DNA of 64,000 nucleotides from NCBI GenBank assembly GCA_023055425.1, contig JALGPY010000007.1, positions 86,577,136 through 86,641,135 of the forward strand, read 5' to 3'. Position 1 is the stretch's first letter. The number at the start of each line of letters is the position of its first letter. Below, in pieces: positions 35,708 to 47,200 of the stretch. Made by a program: the position numbers and the translations under genes. The notes beneath the pieces were generated by a model. It ran no database searches. It had not been told where the DNA came from and saw nothing but the letters and a program-made list of their open reading frames with translations. This DNA comes from Linanthus parryae (lineage: Eukaryota; Streptophyta; Magnoliopsida; Ericales; Polemoniaceae).

Positions 35708-36318
35708 TGTAGATAGTGTGTTCTAGCCACGTGAGTCAGCCTACACGTGGCAGTCATCCAGCACATCTGGTGGTGCTCCAATACTACACAAGTGTTACCC
35801 ATGCTTATCCATATGGGGGCTGCGAGACAAGGCCCCTCGCATATCACTCCACACAGTACTTTAGGGACTTAGTGGTTTGGAGGCTAGAGTAAGATTTGTC
35901 GCGCACGAGCGACAACCAAGCCCGCGCGCGACCCTTGATAACAGCTTTGAGAGATCTATGGCCACGTGTCCCATAAACCCGGTCAACCTCATAATGGTTC
36001 CGGTATACACGGGCTAAGTGAGTAATGGTCCCTATATATATGCGGTTGAACGTGCCGTTATGGTTAAGGTAATTAAGCCGCCATTAATGGGCGCATTAAC
36101 CCACTACAACGGTCACATTCCCCTCTATATATAGGATTGTTAACCCTTCATTATTATAATATACCTACGCTGAAGCTCTGCCCATATACTGTTTCTCTCT
36201 CTCTCTCTCAGTTACCACTGTCTTGCTCTCTCCCTTCTCACAACCTACACTCCCTGTGTTCCTATTCTCTACCCCTGGTGTACACTTGGATCTTCCTCAA
36301 AGGATCCTCATCTATACA
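35708..36318 (+). repeat. Tat-1 5' LTR
   Basis: It runs from TGTAGATAGTG to CTATACA. It holds a CG-rich block (35897-35934, GCGCACGAGCG ... GCGCGCGACC), two TATA-like boxes (36032 and 36124), a GCC box (36076) and a CT-rich transcribed leader (36195-36215). Confidence 0.95.
36076..36132 (+). promoter_or_regulatory. Conserved LTR promoter module: GCC box and TATA
   Basis: AGCCGCC at 36076-36082, CATTAATGGGCGCATTAACC just after it, and CTATATATA at 36124-36132 lie in order. The same order is kept in the Tat-1 3' LTR (57793-57850) and, on the minus strand, in the much more diverged Tat-2 LTR (18950-18897). Conservation in a changing LTR suggests a real control element. ERF binding is inferred from the motif only. 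Confidence 0.5.
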
Positions 36319-36337
36319 TTTGGTGAACCCCGACGTG
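36319..36337 (+). other. Tat-1 primer-binding site region
   Basis: TTTGGTGAACCCCGACGTG follows the LTR end at once. The TGG start and the position mark it as the PBS. I do not assign the tRNA. Confidence 0.75.
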
Positions 36338-36358
36338 AATAAACTTCGGCAAGCACCC

Positions 36359-38061
36359 ATGTCTCATGATGAAGATGCCAGTAACCGATCTCCCTCAACA
36401 GAGACAACTTCAGGGGAGGGAACCCACCCTAATTCCGCGACAACTGGTGGTACTTCAAACCTGGAGATGTTGAATGCAACCCTCCAGAGCCAGGCGAAGG
36501 CTCTCCAGGCTCAATCTGCACAGATGGCCCAGATCATGTCAATTCTGGGAGCTCTTGCTCAGAATCCGGCATTGGGAACTGCTGTCTCCCAGGGGACAGG
36601 GGTAACTCCCACACCTCCTAACTCCAGCTTGCAATCCCACCAACAATTTTCTAGCCATCTCTTACTCAAGTACACATTACTCAACCACCAATTGGTGCGC
36701 CTGTTTCTCAGCTACCGGGCATCCCCATTAATGTTCAACCACATCACCCCCTGCTTTCCCCGCCTGCAGCTGTGAACAATGTTGGTTACACTCCCAATCC
36801 AAGTGCTGCATATATGCCTTCCCCAGCTGCAACCCTTCTTCCTGCTGCAGGAGAAAGTGAATCAACAAGCATGACAGCCTTGGAGCAGCGTTTGGACAAT
36901 TTCCTTGCGAATCAGTGCTTCACGGACGCCATTATCCCGAAGGTTGATAACGCGCCTCATATTCCGCGCGAGATTTACCTGATGCCCAAACCTGCAGGGT
37001 AAAAAGCTCCTAAGTGGGAGAAGTTCGATGATGTCAATGGGAATGATCAAGAGCATGTCATGCGCTTCATCGACATGATGGGGCCACATGGGGTTGATTT
37101 TAACCTAATGATGCGCGAGTTCCCTAAGTCTTTGGGGAACGTCGCGTACAAGTGGTACTGGACATTGGAAGATGGCTCCATAAAGACATGGGAGGACATG
37201 GTCAAAAAGTTCTATACCAAGTTTTTCCAGATGGAGGAGAAGGTCACGATGATTCACTTGTCGCGCATGTAGAGAAGCGTGATGAAGAAGGAGTTGCATT
37301 CATCAAGAAATTCAAGGCAAAGTCACTAGAATGCAGAGATAAGGTGATTGAAAGCCGGCTTGTCGAGATATGTCTCCAAGGAATGCGAGACGAATACAAG
37401 GTTATGTTTATTAACTTGCAAATGCCTACTTTATCAAAGTTAATCAATTTTACCAAGAATATAGAGCCCATAGTTGAGAGGCAAAGGAAGAAGCATGCCA
37501 CTGAGCGATCCCCGGGAGGATCGACCTTCAGGATTGGCAGATTTAACTACAAGAGGGTGCGCGAGGCTGAAGTCAATCACCGCACAAACAACACAAGGTT
37601 TCGACCACAGATGTGATCGACCTCTGCAAACAATGGCTTAAATATGGGGTCCTACCCCAGCTTGAAAGGGCACCCTCTAGGGAGAAGCTAAGAGATCCAA
37701 AGTGGTATGAATGCCACGGTAAAGTCATGCATCCCACAGCTGAATGCAAGAAGCTCAAATGGCTTGTGAACAGGAAGATGAAGGAAGGGGAGCTGGTCAT
37801 CAGTGAACAGAGGCAGGATGTATGCAACAATCCCCTACCAGCCCACTCAGAACAAGAGCCAAAATACAAGGAGGTGGCCATGATCGCGATTATGGAACTT
37901 GAAGAGATCGCAGATGATGGGTTACCTGTTGTAGCCGAAGTCCATGATGAGGAAGACTACAACATGGACACGAAGGACTCGCGCGCCGAAAGGATGAAGG
38001 GATCACACGGCTTCAGGAGGTTCTTCGATGAGAAAACTTTTCAGAGAAGTGCCGCAAGGAG
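36359..38061 (+). pseudogene. Tat-1 gag
   Basis: The likely start is the ATG at 36359 (MSHDEDASNRS), 41 bases after the LTR. The N-terminal part is Ser/Thr/Pro-rich with a Gln-rich helix (LQSQAKALQAQSAQMAQI). The gag core (36772-37600) has KWEKFDDVNGNDQEHVMRF, FPKSLGNVAYKWYW and IKTWEDMVKKFYTKF, and then FIKKFKAKSLECRDKV and VEICLQGM. The last part (37613-38061) has a Cys/His cluster ECHGKVMHPTAEC that recalls the Tat gag knuckle with its first Cys replaced. Breaks are a frame change between 36640 and 36770, a TAA at 37000, frame changes near 37250 and 37600, and a stop near 38063. Confidence 0.9.
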
Positions 38062-38721
38062 ATGACAAAGGCGATCCTCAGAGTGGCAGAGGACTTTGAG
38101 GAGGATATAGTCGTCTCCAATGGGAGAGTTGTAAGGGCCTCTCGCTCAACTAAGAAGATAATGGCTTTCTCTGAATCAGACAAGAAGACAGATGCGAGCC
38201 ATCAGAAGCCCTTGTATGTCACGGCAGTGATTAATGATGTCAAGTTCAAAATGGCTTTTTTTGATGGAGGAGAAGCCGTCAATGTAGTCTCACTCAACAC
38301 CCTGAAATTGGCAGGAATTCCCGAGAAGAAGATTGTCAGACGCCCATCTTCGTTAATGGGATTCGGAAGCGATTCGAGGATGACAGTAAGGTGGATTCGC
38401 CTGGGACTTCAGATAGGAAGGATAAAGTGTTCTGCCAAGTTCTATGTCATCGATGCGAACACGACCTACCACATGATCATCGGTCGGGCGTGGATCAATC
38501 GTTTTGACGCAGTACCCTCAACAGCTCATCAAGTGATGAAGGCCATTTGGAATGGTAGAGTAGTTGAGATACCAGCTTCGATAAACCCATTCAACTTGAA
38601 TGAGGCGCACCTGACCGAAGCAGTATGGTTCACCGAGATGGCGGACAGACACCTGGGCAATTTAAGCCAACCCCTTTGCCTCGATGGGAAGATATCAAGG
38701 ATTAGTCACCTGCAGGAGTGA
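38062..38721 (+). pseudogene. Tat-1 aspartic protease
   Basis: An open frame of about 220 codons holds the active-site region AFFDGGEAVNVVSL at about 38250-38292 and the second strand and flap region, with MIIGRAWINRF near 38474. The catalytic triplet reads DGG and not DSG or DTG. Variation at the middle residue is, as I recall, common in Tat-type elements. The frame is open, but upstream and downstream frames are shifted. Confidence 0.8.
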
Positions 38722-40550
38722 TGGTGACAAGAGAAGATCCCAAGGAAGATGCCTGCGTGCGAAGAGGTGCCAAAGAGTGCTTATCAGAAGAAGAATGTGT
38801 ACACCCTAAAAAGGGTAGTGAAACATGATAGCAAAGGCAAGGAGATAGAAAGGTTCTACTCCAATGGGAAGAAATGCTACCGCATATGAAGGTGTGCGGG
38901 GGTACCCCCGACTCAGCATGGGGATATCCCTGGGCAAATTAACCACCTCGAGCGACCACCCGGAGAGGCGAAACCGAAGCCAGACTCATCGGAGGAGAAA
39001 TTGAGAGAAGCACCTGAATGCATGGAAGACAAACCAAAGCCACAGAAGCAGGAGCTAAAGGAATTATTCCTAATACAATCTGAAGCAAAAAAGAGGCCCG
39101 CGTTCTTGAGTGCGGATCTCAAGGGCGAAGAAGAAGAAAAGTTGCTAAAACTGCTCACAGAGTACAAATATGTGTTCGCCTGGGAGTACGTGAAATTCCT
39201 GGCCTTGATACAGGAGTGACAATGCATAGGTTGGATGTTGTCCCAGGGTCCAAGCCGGTAAAGCAGAGTGCAAGGAGTTTCGGACCAGAGATCAACATGA
39301 AGATCAAGGAGGAAATAGTTAAGTTGCTGAGCGCCAAGTTCATTGAACCCAACCATCACCCTACTTGGTTGGACAACATTGTGCCAGTTGTCAAGAAAAA
39401 TGGGCGGCTTCGCATCTGCGTGGACTTCAGATATTTCAACCGCTTCTGCCCCAGGGACGACTTCCCATTACCGAACATAGACTTGCTCATCGACTCTACC
39501 GCAGGTCACCGGATGTTCAGTTTCATGGACGGATTCAGTGGGTATAATCAAATCAAGATGGAGCCTAAAGATGCGAAAACTGCGTTCATCACGCCAGTTT
39601 GGGTGTTCAACTACATGGTTATGCCCTTTATATTGAAGAATGCAGGTGCAACTTATCAACGTGCCATGATGGCTCTTTTCCATGATATGATGCATCAGGA
39701 AGTGGAGTTCTATGTTGATGATTTGGTCATCAAGTCAAAGGAACAGGCAGATCATCAGGGAGATTTACGAAAGGTGTTTGAAAGGTACAGGAGCTTCCAA
39801 CTAAAGATGAATCCAATGAAGTGCACATTTGGGGTAACTTCCGGGAAATTCTTGGGGTGTAAGATCCACCGCCATGGGATTGAGCCTGATCCTGCGAAGA
39901 TTTCAGCCATCACTAGCATGGTGGCACCCCACAACCAAAGCACCTTAAAGACATTCTTGTGGAAGCTATCGTATTTGAGAAGATTTTTACCGGAAATTGC
40001 AGAGCTGACCTTCTCTTTTGGTGATCTTCTCAAGAAAGGCGCCATGTATAACTGGACAAAGGAGCATCAAGCCATGTTTGAGAAGTTGAAGGACCTGTTG
40101 ACATCACTACGTGTAATGATCGCATCTCAGTTGGGGTCATCACTTCTGCTATATATGACGTCGACAAGGAGGTCTATAGGAGCGTTGTTGGATCAAGAGA
40201 ATGAAGGACAAGAAAGACCAATCTATTACATATCTCGCATGGTACAGCCGGCTGATTCCAGGTACACTGACATAGAATGCCATTGCCTTGCTTTATTTTT
40301 TGTCATAGGAAAGTGAAAGCATTATTTCACTTCTCACAAAGTCGTGGTGATCACAAAGAGTGACCCCATCCGGTACTTGTTGAGTCATTCCTCTCCCTGT
40401 GGAAGGCTAGCGAAGTGGTATATGACTATCTCGTCGTATGATATCACGTGCGCTCGTCCAAAGGCAATTAAGTCTCAGGCAGTGGCAGATTTATTGGCAC
40501 AGTTCCCAGACAACAATCATGAGCCAATGGTAGAGGAGGATCTATAAGGA
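38722..40550 (+). pseudogene. Tat-1 reverse transcriptase and first RNase H
   Basis: The part before RT (39001-39200) reads LLKLLTEYKYVFAW, and a one-base shift there leads to the main frame from 39216. That frame has LDVVPGSKPVKQ, CVDFRYFNRFCPRDDFPLPN, the catalytic FMDGFSGYNQI, VMPFILKNAGATYQRAMM and the catalytic FYVDDLVIKS, and then the thumb and the first RNase H (IGALLDQENEGQERPIYYIS, to a stop at 40316). The RNase H tail is at 40344-40547 and ends AVADLLAQFPDNNHEP. The segment 38722-39000 is a linker with stops. Confidence 0.92.
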
Positions 40551-40946
40551 CCTGAGATTTATGCAATTGAATAACTATATTGGAAGTTGCATTTCGATGG
40601 ATCATCAACAAGAAAAGGAGGAGGAATTGGTATTGTCCTGACTAAGCCAGATGGAGAAGTCGTCCAAATGTCAACAAAGTTGGATTTCCCATTAACTAAC
40701 AATGAGACAGAATATGAGGCTCTAACTGCAGGGCTCCTCGCAGCCAAGGCATTGGAAGTAAACAACTTGATGGTCATGGGAGATTCGAAGCTCACTGTCA
40801 AATAGGCCTCAGGCGAGTATGGTTTAAAGGAAATCAACTTACTAACTTACAGGACTATGGTTCAGAAGCTAGTGTAGCAGTTCCACGATGTCAAGTATGA
40901 GCATACTCCTAGGGGTGACAACCGACATGCAGATGCTTTAGCCACC
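40551..40946 (+). pseudogene. Tat-1 second (archaeal-type) RNase H
   Basis: The region has LHFDGSSTRKGGG, NNETEYEALTAGL and MGDSKLTV, giving the Asp, Glu and Asp expected in an RVT_3-type fold. A TAG at 40803-40805 breaks it, and a later part reads YEHTPRGDNRHADALATL. It corresponds to 26652-27300 in Tat-2. Confidence 0.9.
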
Positions 40947-42605
40947 TTGGGGTCCAAAATCAACGCTGACAAGTTCCCAGCAAGGGTTTTGATCGAAGTC
41001 AGAACCACCCCAGCTTTAGCACAAGAGCTATGCGAAGAGGAGCCTGTCGAAGCTGAAGATTGGAGAAGACCAATACTGCATGCGATTGCTGAAAGAACAA
41101 GCAAAAAGAACTGGGCATCCACAAAGGGGTTCTGTGTGCATGATAATTCCCTCTACTTTAAGGGACCAGGAGGAGTGCTCATGCGATGTGTCTCGCTGAA
41201 GGAAGGGCAGAAACTATTAGAGAAAATCCACCAACACTCCTGTGGAGAAAATAAAGTGTCCATTTATAGAAAAGCTCAGAGATATGGGATTCACTGGCCA
41301 GAAATGTCACATATGCTGCAATCATTCAAGGGAACTGCGAGAATTGCGCATTGGTCAAAGATTCCTTAAAAATTGCTGCAATCGATGACGACACATATTG
41401 GAGGAAGCCACTGTTTGACTATTTGAAGGAAGGAATTGAACCAACTCAGAGAAAAGAAGCTGAAAACCTCAAAAGAAATGCAAGTCGATATGTTGTAAAG
41501 GAAAACATACTCTGGCGAAGAGGTCATGAGGGGAATCTGCTCAGATGCTTGGATAGCCAAGAAGCACAGGAAGTAATGTATATGTTCCATCAAGTGGAGC
41601 ACCAAGGAGGCGTGAAGTTATGCAAACAACTCCTCGCTGTTGGTTACTTCTGGCCCACAATGGAAGCAGACTGTCGCACCAAGGTCAAATGGTGTCAAGA
41701 ATGTCAATTCAAAGGCAACCTTGTACACGCTCCTGCTGTAGACTTGCATGCATTGGGAACACCTTAGCCATTTCACACGTGGGTCTTGGATTTCATTGGC
41801 CCTATTCGACCGGCCTCACATGGGAATCAATTCATCCTGACCGCAACTAAGAAATTCACCAAGTGGGTGGAAGCGGTGCCACTCAAGACAACAAACGCAC
41901 TGGCGGTTGTTAATTTCATTCAGGAGAATATTATATATCGCTTTGGGATCCTAATTCCATCCTATCTGACAACGGGAATCCTTTCGTAAATCGACAAGTG
42001 GCGGCGAAGCTAGCAGAGTACAACATAAGGCAGGTGTGCTCCACACCCTATTATCCAAAATGGAATGGACAAGCAGAAGAAATGAACAAGACATTGCTGA
42101 GGATCATAAGTAAAATGGTCGCAGACGATCACAAGAAGTGGGCAAATTCCCTAAGTCTGGATCTATGGGAATATCGCACATCGCCGAGGACTCCCACAGG
42201 AGTCTCCCCTTTCCTTCTATGCTATGGGGACGAGGCTGTTGTCCCAACTGAAATCAAAGTTAATTCTGCAAGGATAGCCTTTCATGCTTTGTACGTGAAT
42301 CAGCGTGACCGTGATCTTATCTTGCTGGAAGAAAGACGTGAAGAGGCCAAGAGAGCTAACACGAGGTACAAGGAAAGGATCGCTCGCGCCTATAACAAAA
42401 ATGTCCAACACCGGGACTTTGCAGTTGGAGATCTGGTCTTACATCTTCGGACCTTTGTATGCGAGAAGCAGCTCATCCTAAGTTTGCTTCTAACTGGGAA
42501 GGACCATTCGAAGTCAAAGAGGTTTTCGACAGTGGTTACGGCACTATTCAGAGGCTTCATAGGACTGCAATGACTCCAAGTCCAATCAACATGCGCTGGA
42601 TTAAG
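40947..42605 (+). pseudogene. Tat-1 integrase
   Basis: The zinc-binding region has HQVEHQGGVKLCKQLL and CQECQ (41587-41706), the expected H-x3-H and C-x2-C. The catalytic core starts with LDFIGPIRPASHGNQF (41787) and continues with QVCSTPYYPKWNGQAEE (about 42031). The DNG segment near 41970 is out of frame. The C-terminal part reads LLCYGDEAVVPTEIKVNSARIAF (about 42210) and AYNKNVQHRDFAVGDLVL. Breaks are at 41369, at the TAG at 41765-41767 and near 41960, and a frameshift near 42440 breaks the C-terminal domain. Confidence 0.9.
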
Positions 42606-42844
42606 AAGTACTATCCTTAGCTTTATTTATGGCTTTCCAATTCATATGTTTTATCGCTGCCAAATTCATATGTATTCTGCATTGCTTCCTCTCATATGAG
42701 GAATCTGTTTTCATGCTCCTCCCATATGGGGATGCTTTAATGATAATAACTCTCCCATATGAGAGAAATTTTATCAAGCTATTGCCTTGTTGCTTCATTT
42801 ACTTAATTGCTCATATTACAAAGCCTATCTGCCTAGATAGCAGC
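42606..42844. other. pol 3' end with CATATG palindromes and start of hairpin array
   Basis: After the integrase stop come CTCATATGAG (42692-42701), CCCATATGGG (42721-42730) and CTCCCATATGAGAG (42752-42765), each able to pair with itself. The Tat-2 counterpart (25061-25105) keeps AATGATAATGACTCTCCC and the CATATG hairpin. At 42821-42844 the first unit of the array (GCCTATCTGCCTAGATAGCA) begins and is split by copia-2. Confidence 0.6.
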
Positions 42845-44272
42845 TGCAGGGTTTTGATTCATGGATGCGCAACGGAAACACAAACAATCATAAACCATGC
42901 AAAACCCTCCAAGGATCACAAGTCAAGAAACATAACGATGGTAAAGGAAGAAATCAATAACACACCTTAGGGTTCTCCTTTGATGACTTCAAACGCGAAT
43001 TGTGTCACGTTCTCTATGGTTGATCCACGCCTAGAGTTGATCCTAGATCTCCCAATTCCTTGGTGCTAGCCCGGAAGAGGAAGAGGAAGAAGAAATCACG
43101 CAAAACGAGACCCAAAAGGGGGCTCTCGGCCTCCTTGTGGCCGACGGGACGGGCAGCGGCAAGAGGGGCGGTCGGCTCCTCTTGTTGCTTGCTCTCTCTC
43201 TCCTTTTGTTCTCTCCCACTCTTGTTATGTTCAATTATGAGCATAAGTTGTGGGAAGGAAGGAAGGAAGGTCCTTTATATAGTCCAACAACTCCTTGCCA
43301 ACTACCTAAAGGACTTATTCTAGTCCTACTAGAATTCAATTTAGTCCCTTCCTTGCAAATTAGTCCCTACTAAGTTTGCAAGGTTTTGCAAAGTGATCCT
43401 TCTAATTAATTAATCTAATTAATTAATTCCCAAACCTAGTTCAACTCTATATAGCGTGTGACCCCATAGGTTCTATCTAGTTGGTAGCAACTATTTTCTA
43501 ATATGGAGCGGTTTCTAGCAAAACATCCATGCTAGCCAACTAATAGAATAGTCATCTTGACAACCTTTGTACAAGTAATTGTCTCATCCCTTTGTCTCTA
43601 TATCCGGATTGGACAAGAGACATACAAGTCACACTCGTATATCCAATCCGTAGTTTCTCGATCCATGGGTATAGCCTTATTCGTGCAAATAACATCAATA
43701 TCCCATATTGATTTATTTGAGTCTGGCCAGACATTCTATAAGCACTATCCCTCGAGTGGCCTAGGATATTTACTCCCGTTATGTGGGAGGGAAAAATTCT
43801 ATCTACGTCCACTACGATCTCTAAGCTTGCTTCTTATTGTATCCAGTACACGCCTTTATAACTACCCAGTTACGGTGTAGCGTTTAACGCTACCAAGATC
43901 ACAATAATCCACAACTAGAATATCTAGTGACTTCAAGTCTAAGGATGACAATACCATTGTACCGCGAGAAGCGCTTGTGACTCAACATAACGTGTATGTA
44001 GCCTTCTCGGAGATCGGTCAATCCAGTGCAACATTCCCTAATGCACACCTATGTGTTGGATCGTGATATCTCCAAATCAATCCAACCCCATACTAGTCTA
44101 TAAATGATTGTCCCATTACTCATTATACTGGACTAGGGATATTTAAGATAAACAACACAATTGTAAATCTAAGGACTTCATTATATTAAATATCCAATAA
44201 ATAATAAATGAATTTATAGCCACAAATAAATTCATACTAAACTAGATTGCCTCTAGGGAATCTATTCCAACA
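42845..44272 (-). repeat. copia-2 3' LTR
   Basis: It is 1428 bp. Its TGTTGG end at 44272 abuts the PPT (44273-44287, reverse), and its far end is bounded by GCAGC. Confidence 0.97.
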
Positions 44273-44286
44273 GTCTCCCACTTGCA

Positions 44287-47200
44287 CTAGAGCCAATCTG
44301 GCGCATCTCGTATGCCCATACTCCTAGTGTGCCCTTCATGCTTCCACTGCGTGAGCGGCTTTGTAAGAAGGTCTGACAGATTCTCATCTGTAGGAATCTT
44401 GCATATCCGAACGTCTCCTCTATCGATAATATCTCGAATCAGATGAAACTTCCTGAGCCTGTGCTTGGACTTCTGGTGCGACCTGGGTTCCTTCGATTGC
44501 ACGACCGCCCCAGTGTTGTCACAGAACAACTCGACAGGATCCGCAATGCTAGGAACCACACCAAGTTTAGAAACAAACTTTCTGAGCCAAACAGCTTCCT
44601 TTGCGCCGCCATTTGCAGCAATGTACTCAGCCACTGTTGTAGAATCAGCTACCGTCTCTTGCTTGGAACTCTTCCAGCTCAACGCTGCTCCATTCAAGCA
44701 AAACACATATCCCGATTGTGATCTAAATTCATCTCTGTCAGTTTGGAAGCTTGCATCAGTGTAACCCCTTACACGCAACTCTTCCTCACCGCCAAATATC
44801 AAGAAAGCATCCTTAGTTCTTCTCAATTACTTTAGGATGTTCTTGACTGCAATCCAGTGACTCTCACCCGGATTGGATTAGTATCTGCTTGTCATACTCA
44901 AGGCATATGACACATCTGGTCTAGTACATAACATGGCGTACATGATAGATCCTATGGCTGAGGCATAGGGAATTCTACTCATTCGTTCTTTCTCAATCTC
45001 ATTGGAAGGACAACCACTCTTCGAAAGAGTAATTCCATGTGACATGGGCAAGAATCCCTTCTTGGAATCTTGCATGTTGAACCGTTTCAACACCTTGTCA
45101 ATATATGTACTTTGACTTAGGCCTAGCAACCTCTTGGATCTATCTCTATAGATCTTTATACCGAGTATATAGGCTGCTTCCCCTAAGTCCTTCATTGAGA
45201 AACACTTCCCTAGCCAATCTTTAACAGATTGCAACATGGGAACGTCGTTTCCAATGAGCAGTATGTCATCCACATACAAGACCAGAAAAGCTACAGAGCT
45301 CCCACTAACCTTCTTGTAGACACAAGACTCATCTTCGTTTCTGATGAATCCAAACTCTTTGAATACTTCATCAAAACGTCGATTCCAACTCCTAGAAGCT
45401 TGCTTCAATCCATAAATGGATCGCTGCAGCTTACAGACTTTGTTGGCTTGCTTTGGATCCTCAAAACCCTCCGGCTGTATCATATACACGTCCTCGAGGA
45501 GATTCCCATAAAGGAATGTTGTTTTGACATCCATCTGCCAAATCTCATAGTCGTGGTATGCTGCAATTGCAAGTAGGATTCGGATGGATTTGGTCATAGC
45601 GACTGGTGAAAAGGTTTCATCATAGTCAATACCATGAATCTATCTGAATCCTTTAGCCACCAATCGTCCCTTATAGGTAATCACATTACCATCCATGTCG
45701 ATCTTCTTCTTGAAGACCCACTTGCACCCTATGGGCCGCCCCATCGGGTGGTTCCACCAAAGTCCATACTTTGTTGGTGTACATGGATTCCATCTCAGAT
45801 CCCATGGCTTTTAGCCACTTCTGAGAGTCTGGGCCATTCATGGCCTCCTCATAGGTAGTAGGCTCATCATCTATGAGCATCGTGTCACCGGAATCGGTCA
45901 CGAGAAGTCCATACCTCTCGGGTTCCTGGCGCACTCTACTAGATCTACGAAGCTCTTGTGTTACCTGAACAGGTTGCTCCACAACTGCTTGCGGTTCCTG
46001 TTCATGTTCCATAATCGGTTCAGTGATTTGTGGTTCTTGAACCTCTTCAAGTTCTACAGTCCTCCCACTTGCTTCTTTAGAGACAAACTCTCTTTCTAGA
46101 AACACGCCGGTCCGAGCAACAAACACTTTGTTCTCGGTTGGATTGTAGAAGTAGTATCCCTTAGTTTCCTTAGGGTACCCCACAAATTTGCATTTATCCG
46201 ATTTCGTCCCTAGCTTGTCTGATTGTAAACGTTTTACATAGACATCGCAGCCCCAAATCCTCATGAACGACAGCGTGGGACGCCTCCCACTCCACATCTC
46301 ATATGGTGTCTTCATGACTGATTTAGATGGAACACGGTTAATGGTGAAAGCTGCACTTAATAGAGCGTAGCCCCAAAATGATAATGGAAGATCGGTTTGA
46401 CACATCATAGATCGAACCATATCCAATAGGGTTCGATTCCTCCTCTCGGACACGCCATTCCATTGTGGCGTTCCGGGTGGAGTGAGTTGGGACACGATCC
46501 CACACTCTCTAAGATAGTCGTCAAACTCTTGGCTTAAGTATTCTGCTCCACGATCCGATCGTAGAGCCTTGATACTTTTGCCAAATTGCTTCTCTACTTC
46601 ATTCTTGAATTCTTTGAACACTTCAAAGGATTCGGATTTTACCCTCATGAGGTACACAAATCCATATCTACTGTAATCATCAGTAAATGTAATGAAGTAG
46701 ACATAACCACCCCTGGCAGGCGTGGCAAATGGCCCACACACATCAGTATGTATGAGCGCCAATTGCTCACTAGTCCTTTCACCTTTCTTATTGAAAGGGG
46801 ACTTAGTCATTTTTCCCAATAAACAAGCCTCACATGTCTCATATGATTCAAAATCAAATGAGTCTAGTAATCCATCCTTATGGAGTCTAGATACACGTTT
46901 CTCATTTATATGGAATAAACGACAGTGCCATAAATAAGCAGGATTTAAATCATTTATTTTAATCCGCTTGGTATTAATGTTGTAGAAAGGATTGCTTAGA
47001 TCAAGGACATAAAGTCCATTAAATAATTGCGCACTAAAATAGTGAATTTTATTCAAATAAAAGGAACAACAATTGTTATTTATTGAAATAATAAAACCAT
47101 CCTTGTCCAACAAGAAATAGAAATAATATTTCTGCTCATAGCAGGCACAAAATAGCAATTATTTAATTCTAAAACTAATCCTGAAGGCAGAGATAGCTCG

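Noticed and set aside
36137..36358. Upstream extension of Tat-1 gag into the LTR
   Set aside because: The ATG at 36137 lies in the LTR before the transcript would reasonably start, and the extension is LTR sequence. The ATG at 36359 is preferred.
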